Shown: in pieces, positions 52,993 to 64,000 of the stretch
How the letters are laid out: every line of letters begins with the position of its first letter
Position numbering within the stretch: position 1 is the first letter of the stretch
NCBI RefSeq assembly: GCF_007483665.1
Contig: NZ_ML660188.1
Location: forward strand, 253,105 to 317,104
Reading direction: 5' to 3'
Source of the DNA: Catellatospora sichuanensis
GTDB lineage: Bacteria; Actinomycetota; Actinomycetes; Mycobacteriales; Micromonosporaceae
DNA length: 64,000 bases
Program-made: the position numbers and the translations under genes
Notes under the pieces: model-generated
Databases searched by the model: none
Seen by the model: the letters and a program-made list of their open reading frames with translations, nothing else
What the model was told of the DNA's origin: nothing

Positions 52993-54773
52993 CGCCGGGC
53001 CGCCGGTGCGGTGCGGGCCTCGGTGGTGATGGTCTCGGTCATCGTCGCTCCCCCTCGCGCGGCGTCGGTCCCGGGCTCGGCGGCGTCGCGGGCGACCAGT
53101 GCCCGGTAGCCGGGTTCGGTCTCCAGCAGCTCGTCGTGTGTGCCGACGGCGGCGACCCGCCCGTCACGTACGAACGCGACGAGGTCGGTGCGGTCCAGCA
53201 GCAGCGGCGATGTGGCGACCACGACCGTGGTCCGGCCGGTGCGGTGCTCGTGCAGCCGGTCGGCGATGCGGGCCTCGGTGTGCGAGTCGACGGCCGAGGT
53301 CGGGTCGACGAGGATCAGCACGTCGGGTTCGGCCAGCAGGTGCTGGGCCAGGCGTATCCGCTGGCGCTGGCCGCCGGAGAGGTTGCTGCCGCGGGCCTCG
53401 ATCGGTGCGTCCAGGCCGCCGGGCAGCGACTCGACGATGTCGTCGGCGGAGGCGGTGCGGATCGCGGCGGCGAGCTGCGCGTCGGTGATGCCGTCGCGGG
53501 TCCGCAGCACGTCGCGCAGCGTGCCCGGAAACAGGTAGGAGTCGTGGTCGGCGACGAGGATCCGGGCCCGGACGTCGGCCGGGTCGACGCCGGTGATCGG
53601 CAGCCCGCCCCAGGTCACCTCGCTGTCGACGTAGCGGCCGAGCCGGTCGGCGAGGGCGATCGCGTCCGCCGGGTCCTCGGCCGCGACACCGATCATCCGG
53701 CCGGTCGGCACGGTCAGCGCCGACTGCGGGTCGTGCAGCTCGGCGGGGCCGGCGGGGGCGGGGCCGTCCGCTGCGGCGTCGGGCCGGATCCGCAGCACCG
53801 CGATGATCCGGCGGGCCGCGACGATGCCCCGCACGGCCATGAAGCCGCCTTCTAGCAGGAACCAGACCGGGACCGACAGGATGGCGACGTAGCCGTATAC
53901 GGCGACCATCTCACCGACGGTGATCTGCCCTTCGGCCGCCATCCGTGCGGACAGCCAGACGATCGCGGCCAGGAACAGGGCGGGGATGCCCCCGGTCAGC
54001 GCATGCACCCAGCTGGTGATCGAGCCGACGCGGTAGCCGTGCCGAAGCAGGCTCTGCGACCGGGCGGCGTAGCGGCGGGCGAACAGGTCGCGGCCGCCGA
54101 CCCCGGCGAGCACGCGCAGCCCGGCCACGATGTCACCGGCCCGGGTGGTCAGGATCCCCAGTTCATGCCGGTAGTCGGTGTCGACGCGCTGCAGCCGGTT
54201 GAGCAGCGGCCCCACCACCAGCACGACCATGGGCACGCCGAGCAGCACGAAGACGGCCAGCAGCGGGTCGACGGACCAGAGCACGACGGCGGCGGTGGCG
54301 TAGGCGAGAACCGCACCGACGCCCGGCCCGGTCATCGTCAGCGCCCACGAGGCCTGGGAGATGTCCGTGCCGGCGACCGTCGCGATCTCGCCCGCCGCGA
54401 CCGTACGCGGCAGGACCGCGCCCAGCCGGGCGATGTGCCGCAGCACCACCTGCGAGGAGCGGGCCGTCGCGTCCTCCCGGAGGAAGGTCATCGTCCGGTG
54501 CCGCATGATGCCCAGGTACGCCACGACGACGCCGGCCCCGACGATCGCGGCGACCCAGGCGAGCAGCGCCTGCGTGTCGCCCGTGCGCAGGCCGTCGTCG
54601 ATCGCGCGGGCGATCAGGTACGGCCGCACCGCGAGACCGATCATCCAGGCCGTACCGACGAAGCTGCCGCGCAGCGCACGCGGCCACTGGCTGGTGACCA
54701 GCCACCACAGATACCGCGCCGGGCCTCTGGTATCCGGAATGCCGGGATCGGGATGCGGGAGGTGTGGGGGCAT
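52989..54773 (-). CDS. ABC exporter half-transporter with degenerate nucleotide-binding domain
   Basis: 594 residues. Six-helix membrane domain, then an NBD in which the Walker A slot reads GVAAEDPADAI (362-372) with no GxxGxGKS, and the Walker B glutamate is replaced by Pro (LVDP, 488-491). The signature NLSGGQRQ (464-471) is intact. So it cannot bind ATP normally but supplies the signature motif for its partner. The start codon is ATG 54773 with no close alternative. Overlaps the next gene by ATGA and must form a heterodimer with it. Confidence 0.9.
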   Translation of the reverse strand: MPPHLPHPDPGIPDTRGPARYLWWLVTSQWPRALRGSFVGTAWMIGLAVRPYLIARAIDDGLRTGDTQALLAWVAAIVGAGVVVAYLGIMRHRTMTFLREDATARSSQVVLRHIARLGAVLPRTVAAGEIATVAGTDISQASWALTMTGPGVGAVLAYATAAVVLWSVDPLLAVFVLLGVPMVVLVVGPLLNRLQRVDTDYRHELGILTTRAGDIVAGLRVLAGVGGRDLFARRYAARSQSLLRHGYRVGSITSWVHALTGGIPALFLAAIVWLSARMAAEGQITVGEMVAVYGYVAILSVPVWFLLEGGFMAVRGIVAARRIIAVLRIRPDAAADGPAPAGPAELHDPQSALTVPTGRMIGVAAEDPADAIALADRLGRYVDSEVTWGGLPITGVDPADVRARILVADHDSYLFPGTLRDVLRTRDGITDAQLAAAIRTASADDIVESLPGGLDAPIEARGSNLSGGQRQRIRLAQHLLAEPDVLILVDPTSAVDSHTEARIADRLHEHRTGRTTVVVATSPLLLDRTDLVAFVRDGRVAAVGTHDELLETEPGYRALVARDAAEPGTDAARGGATMTETITTEARTAPAARR

Positions 54774-54907
54774 GGCGACAGGCTACCGACGGCCCCGATG
54801 CCCTGGCTTGCGGGTTTTGCCCCGACGCCGTCTGATCCCCGGTGACTCTCGCCGTGGCATCGACCCCCGCGACTTCACTGATGCCGTCGGACGCGGCGGC
54901 TTTGCGG

Positions 54908-56485
54908 CTACCCGCCCGAGTCCGTCGCGGCGTACTCGTCGAGCAGCCGCTGCTCCTCGGCCATGGCCGGGAAGAAGAAGAACACGACAGTCGCACCGAT
55001 CAGGACCGCGACGATGCCCGCGAGGTAGGCCCACTGGTCGCCCTGCAGGAACGCCGCTTTCGCGCCCGCGATGATCTGCTCGGAGTACTGCGGGTACTGC
55101 TCGGCGGTCGTGGCCGCGCTGGAGAACGACTTCGTGAGCTGCGTCTGCACGTTCGCGGTGATCGTCGGGTTGGGCGGGGCGGCACTGACTGCGGCCGCGG
55201 CGGCGCTGGCGTACCCGGCGGTCAGCAGCGCCCCGAAGATCGACTGCATGACCGCGCCGCCGAGGTCGCGCTGCAGGTCGGCCGTACCCGAGGCCATGCC
55301 TGCGCGGGTCACCGGGACCGAGCCGGTCAGCGAGTGGGAGGCGGGCGTGCCCGCGAAGCCGACTCCGGCGCCGATGAGGGCGTAGCCGAGCCCGACCTTC
55401 CAGTAGTCGATGCCCTCCTTCCACAGCAGAAGCATCGTCAGGAACCCGAGCAGGACGAAGACGTATCCGGTCAGCAGGGTGAACCTGGCGCCGTGCGACT
55501 CGACCAGCTTCGCCGACCGGGGCGCGATGATCACCATCAGCAGCGCCGCGGGCAGGATCGCCAGGCCGGCCTGCACGGTCGAGTAGCCGAGCACGTTCTG
55601 CAGGAACTGCTGGCCGATGAACATCGCGCCCATCAGCGACCCGAACACGATGATGCCCGCGCACGCGGCGACCCAGAACACCCGCCGTGAGGCGATGCCC
55701 AGGTCGTAGAGCGGGTTCGCGGCCCGGCGCTCACGCAGCACGAACCCGACGACCGCCGCCAGCGCGAGCACGGACAGTCCTGCGACCAGGGCGCCCGAGT
55801 TCGGCACCGGCGCGAAGTTGATCGCCAGGATCGCCGCGCCGACCAGGACGATCGACAGGATGCCGCCGAGGTTGTCGACCGGATCGGTGGTCTCGTTCAC
55901 GTGCGCAGGCACCAGCATGATGGCCATGACCAGCGCTATCGCCGCCAGTGGCAGCGTGATCAGGAAGACCGAGCCCCACCAGAAGCGCTCCAGCGCGAAA
56001 CCCGCGGCCAGCGGTCCCAGCGAGGCGATGGCACCGCCGGTCGCCGACCAGAGCGCGATGGAGCGGGTGCGGGCGGGTCCCGACCACAGCGCGGCGATGA
56101 GCGCCAGCGTGGTCGGGTAGGCCATGCCCGCGGACAGGCCGCCGAGCAGGCGGGCGACGATCAGGACGGTGTCCGACGGCGCGTACGCAGCGAGCAGGCA
56201 CGCAGGTACCGACAGCAGGATGCCGAGGACGAGCATCATCTTGCGCCCGTACCGGTCCCCGAGCGCGCCCAGGTAGATCACCGAGCAGGCCAGGCCGAGC
56301 GAGTACGCGACCGCGATGAGGTTGAGCGCCGTCTGCGACGAGTCGAACGCCCGGCCGATGTCGGGCAGTGCCACGTTGGCGACGGCCAGGTTCAGGTTGG
56401 CCACCGCCGCGACCATGATCAGCGCCGCTAGCACCAGTCCTGGACGCGCCGGTGCCGCCGACCGCCGATCAGGCGTTGAGGTCAT
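54908..56485 (-). CDS. MFS drug:H+ antiporter, DHA2 type
   Basis: 525 residues from ATG 56485, GGGAG 9 nt upstream; the frame up to 56539 adds 18 residues without support. About 14 TM helices; motif A LGDRYGRKMMLVLG after TM2, and the TM5 motif C-like region SATGGAIASLGPLAAG. This is the DHA2 group exporting multiple drugs or dyes. Near the end is a large extracytoplasmic segment (PTITANVQTQLTKSF) before the last helix. Downstream of it is the ABC exporter pair, but no operon link is clear. Confidence 0.85.
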   Translation of the reverse strand: MTSTPDRRSAAPARPGLVLAALIMVAAVANLNLAVANVALPDIGRAFDSSQTALNLIAVAYSLGLACSVIYLGALGDRYGRKMMLVLGILLSVPACLLAAYAPSDTVLIVARLLGGLSAGMAYPTTLALIAALWSGPARTRSIALWSATGGAIASLGPLAAGFALERFWWGSVFLITLPLAAIALVMAIMLVPAHVNETTDPVDNLGGILSIVLVGAAILAINFAPVPNSGALVAGLSVLALAAVVGFVLRERRAANPLYDLGIASRRVFWVAACAGIIVFGSLMGAMFIGQQFLQNVLGYSTVQAGLAILPAALLMVIIAPRSAKLVESHGARFTLLTGYVFVLLGFLTMLLLWKEGIDYWKVGLGYALIGAGVGFAGTPASHSLTGSVPVTRAGMASGTADLQRDLGGAVMQSIFGALLTAGYASAAAAAVSAAPPNPTITANVQTQLTKSFSSAATTAEQYPQYSEQIIAGAKAAFLQGDQWAYLAGIVAVLIGATVVFFFFPAMAEEQRLLDEYAATDSGG

Positions 56486-56854
56486 TGTCCGGACACTCCC
56501 CCACGTTTCGATCAGGCTATCGGGTGTCGCGACCCCCATGAGTAAATTGCATGATTGGAGCGGTTTCAGGCGTCTAAAGGTGGAAACTGACCACGAAGGC
56601 TAAGATCCCGTGAACCGGCGAGACCGACCCGACCCCCGCACACGAGCGGCTGCGCGCCAGCACGCCGACGATCTTGTCAATAAATGCGGTCTAATGTCCG
56701 TTTACGCTCCAGCTCAATTTGTGGGATCCCTACAAAACTCGCTGTCGCCTACTGAGGCGTACAGCGGTTTCCTACTCGCCAGTAGCTGGAAGGGTTGTTG
56801 ACGGGGACCCGCCCTGAAGGGGTCCCGAGTTCAGTCATTGGGAAGGCTTGATCG
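56486..56854. other. Divergent region between the MFS and acyl-CoA carboxylase genes
   Basis: No credible gene; a 63-codon frame at 56610 lacks support. This is one of the AT-richer stretches in the window. GGGACCC/GGGTCCC (56804-56810 and 56820-56826) form a 7-bp hairpin 28 nt before the carboxylase start, probably in the mRNA leader. No clear -35/-10 pair could be fixed. Confidence 0.5.
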
Positions 56855-62302
<5,448 letters not shown>

Positions 62303-62317
62303 CACCCCAACGGACCG

Positions 62318-62363
62318 GAAGCCGGTCAGCGTGCCAGATGACGGCACGCTGACCGGCTTCTTT
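62318..62363 (+). terminator. Rho-independent terminator after the carboxylase gene
   Basis: 18-bp perfect stem (62318-62335 with 62343-62360) and loop AGATGAC, followed by TTT. It is 16 nt after the stop, one of the few terminators here with a short U-tract. It may also serve the convergent MarR gene. Confidence 0.85.
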
Positions 62364-62396
62364 CGCAGCACAGGCGCAAGCCCTTGCTTGGGCCGG

Positions 62397-62810
62397 CTAG
62401 GTGAGTTTGCGCAGGATGTTGCCGAGCTGAGTGCGGTCGTCCGGATCAAGGGCGCTGAAGAAGCGGTCGGCCTCGGCGCGTCTGGCCACCTCGATCGCCT
62501 GGGCGGTGTCGCGACCCGGACCGGTGAGCGCCACCAGCGTCGCCCGGCGGTCGGCGGGGTCGGCGCGGCGCTCGACCAGGCCACGGGCCTGCAGGTCGTC
62601 GACGACCTCGGTGGCCGAGCGGGGGGCGATGCGCAGCTGCTCGGCCAGCTCGTTGAGGCGCAGCGCCTCCTGGCGGCCGAGCACGTTCAGCGCCCGCGAC
62701 TGCGACGGGGTGATCTGCCAGGGGGCCAGCGCGTCCTTGGTGAGGTGCCGCAGGCGGCGGGCGACTGCCCAGAAGGCCTCCGACAGGCCCGCTTCCTCGT
62801 GCTCGTCCAC
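62397..62810 (-). CDS. MarR-family transcriptional regulator
   Basis: 137 residues from GTG 62810. Winged helix with LNELAEQLRIAPRSATEVVDDLQARGLVERR and the wing DPADRRATLVALT. Divergent from an ABC exporter gene; a 13-bp palindrome and a half-site lie in the 79-bp gap. A local drug- or metabolite-responsive repressor of the exporter is likely. Confidence 0.9.
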   Translation of the reverse strand: MDEHEEAGLSEAFWAVARRLRHLTKDALAPWQITPSQSRALNVLGRQEALRLNELAEQLRIAPRSATEVVDDLQARGLVERRADPADRRATLVALTGPGRDTAQAIEVARRAEADRFFSALDPDDRTQLGNILRKLT

Positions 62811-62837
62811 GGGAATACGGTACCAGCGATTGCGGTT

Positions 62838-62862
62838 GTAACCTCATGTTGAGGTAACCTCA
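62838..62862. promoter_or_regulatory. Operator cluster between MarR and the ABC exporter
   Basis: Perfect palindrome TGAGGTAACCTCA (62850-62862) plus an additional ACCTCA half-site at 62841-62846; GTAACCTCA occurs twice (62838-62846, 62854-62862). A likely MarR site controlling both directions. Confidence 0.7.
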
Positions 62863-62889
62863 GCATTCGCACACGGAAGGAACCACCCG

Positions 62890-64000
62890 TTGGACAGCCC
62901 ACCCATGGAACGAGGAGGCCGCCGCGGCGGCCCGCACACCGTGACCGCCGAGGAGAAGGCGCAGGCCCGCGAGGTCTCGCTGCGCCGCATCGGCAGCCTG
63001 TTCACCGCCCACCGCGGGCAGCTCGCCGTGGTCACCGCGATCATCGTGGCCTCGTCCGTGATCGCCATGGCCGCACCGTTCCTGCTGCGCGAGGTCATCG
63101 ACGTAGCGCTCCCCCGGGCCGACCTGACCCTGCTGGTCTGGCTGGTGCTCGGCATGGTCGCCGTCGCCGCGCTGACCTCGGCGCTCGGCGTGGTGCAGAC
63201 CTGGATCTCCACCACCGTCGGGCAGCAGATCATGCACCGGCTGCGCACCGACGTCTTCGCCCACCTGCACCGACAGTCGATCGCCTTCTTCACCCGCACC
63301 CGCACCGGCGAGGTGCAGTCACGCATCACCAACGACATCGGCGGTATGCAGTCCGTGGTCACCTCGACCGCGACCTCCATCGCCTCGAACCTGACCACCA
63401 CCGTCGCGACCGCCGTGGCCATGGCCGCGCTGTCCTGGCGGCTGTCGCTGGTCTCGCTGGTCGTGGTGCCCCCGGCCGTCTACCTGACCCGCCGGGTCGC
63501 CCGCATGCGCCGCACGATCACCGCGCAGCGCCAGCGTGAACTGGCCGACCTCAACGTCACGATCGACGAGGGACTGTCGATCAGCGGCGTCCAGCTGAGC
63601 AAGACCACCGGCACCGGCCCCGCACTGGTCGAACGCTTCACCGCGTCGTCGGGCCGCCTCATCGAACTGGAGCTGCGCTCCGAGCTGGCCGGGCGCTGGC
63701 GGATGGCCTCGATGAGCGTCCTCTTCGCCGCCATCCCCGCGGTCATCTACCTCACCGCGGGCCTGCCTGCGACCGCCGGCACGCTGAGCATCGGCACCCT
63801 GGTCGCCTTCACCGCGCTGCAGGCCAACCTGTTCCGGCCGCTGATGGGCCTGCTCAACGTCGGCGTCTCGCTGACCAGCTCACTGGCCCTGTTCGCGCGC
63901 ATCTTCGAATACCTCGACCTGCCGGTCGACGTCGACGACCCGGCACACCCGGTCGAGCTCGACCCCGCCCGCGTCGCCGGCCACCTGCGCCTGCAGGACG
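62890..64000 (+). CDS. ABC exporter, membrane domain (3' end cut by the window)
   Basis: At least 370 residues from TTG 62890; GGAAGG is 9 nt upstream, while the next in-frame ATG at 62905 is about 24 nt away. Six-helix exporter fold: GQQIMHRLRTDVFAHLHRQ and FFTRTRTGEVQSRITNDI are the standard coupling-helix features, then the start of the linker to the NBD. The ATP-binding part lies beyond the window. Divergent from a MarR gene with an operator between, so probably induced by its own substrate. Confidence 0.9.
   Translation, partial: MDSPPMERGGRRGGPHTVTAEEKAQAREVSLRRIGSLFTAHRGQLAVVTAIIVASSVIAMAAPFLLREVIDVALPRADLTLLVWLVLGMVAVAALTSALGVVQTWISTTVGQQIMHRLRTDVFAHLHRQSIAFFTRTRTGEVQSRITNDIGGMQSVVTSTATSIASNLTTTVATAVAMAALSWRLSLVSLVVVPPAVYLTRRVARMRRTITAQRQRELADLNVTIDEGLSISGVQLSKTTGTGPALVERFTASSGRLIELELRSELAGRWRMASMSVLFAAIPAVIYLTAGLPATAGTLSIGTLVAFTALQANLFRPLMGLLNVGVSLTSSLALFARIFEYLDLPVDVDDPAHPVELDPARVAGHLRLQD

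Noticed and set aside
56610-56801. 63-codon open frame in the gap before the carboxylase
   Set aside because: No ribosome binding site, no recognisable domain and AT-rich intergenic composition.

Overview
The window is high-GC DNA with GTG/TTG starts, GGAGG-type ribosome binding sites and dense gene packing, from an actinobacterium. The secreted multidomain enzymes with CBM2 modules, the large LuxR-family ATPase regulators and the hairpin terminators without a U-tract suggest a Micromonosporaceae-like soil organism; this is inference. No tRNA, rRNA, CRISPR array, IS element or prophage was found.

Layout. 0-2.1 kb: 3'-truncated HelR-type RNA-polymerase recycling ATPase. 2.4-8.3 kb: a 1467-aa secreted subtilisin with Kelch repeats, flanked by two paralogous receiver-less winged-helix regulators. 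8.4-9.9 kb: HD hydrolase and a decayed lincosamide-type nucleotidyltransferase. 9.9-13.4 kb: F420-reductase-like protein and two tandem luciferase-like oxidoreductases, divergent from a MarR regulator with twin palindromic operators. 13.4-19.4 kb: GrpB, methyltransferase, small membrane proteins, MMPL transporter (with a possible leader peptide), BrkB. 19.4-22.3 kb: anti-sigma-type ATPase, STAS protein, a Ser/Thr kinase with an extracytoplasmic CBM2-like sensor, and a GlsB-type membrane protein. 22.6-25.2 kb: secreted trypsin-fold pseudoprotease with LamG and five 159-bp FG-GAP-like repeats. 25.5-30.2 kb: anchored NTF2-like protein, NarL-type two-component system, two small membrane proteins and a multicopper oxidase. 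30.2-35.7 kb: BacNav-like channel, LuxR/AAA regulator, diguanylate cyclase. 35.9-42.1 kb: epoxide hydrolase/redoxin/glyoxalase operon divergent from a second LuxR/AAA regulator. 42.1-44.3 kb: ribosomal protection protein (tetracycline type) with a leader peptide and an SD-sequestering hairpin. 44.3-47.5 kb: SDR and ketosteroid-dehydrogenase-like pair facing a TetR regulator across twin operators. 47.5-51.2 kb: monooxygenase-domain membrane protein, CDF transporter, cellulose-targeted SGNH esterase with a CebR-like box. 51.2-56.5 kb: asymmetric heterodimeric ABC exporter and MFS transporter. 56.8-62.3 kb: 1815-aa single-chain acyl-CoA carboxylase with eukaryote-like domain order. 62.4-64 kb: MarR regulator facing a truncated ABC exporter across a palindromic operator.

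Themes. Several units pair a regulator with visible operator DNA (MarR/LLM, TetR/KstD, MarR/ABC, CebR box/esterase). Ribosome- and polymerase-directed resistance functions recur (HelR, ribosomal protection protein, nucleotidyltransferase remnant). Several proteins have kept a fold but lost catalytic residues (S1 pseudoprotease, ABC half-transporter without Walker A, kinase with an altered catalytic loop, redoxin with one cysteine).
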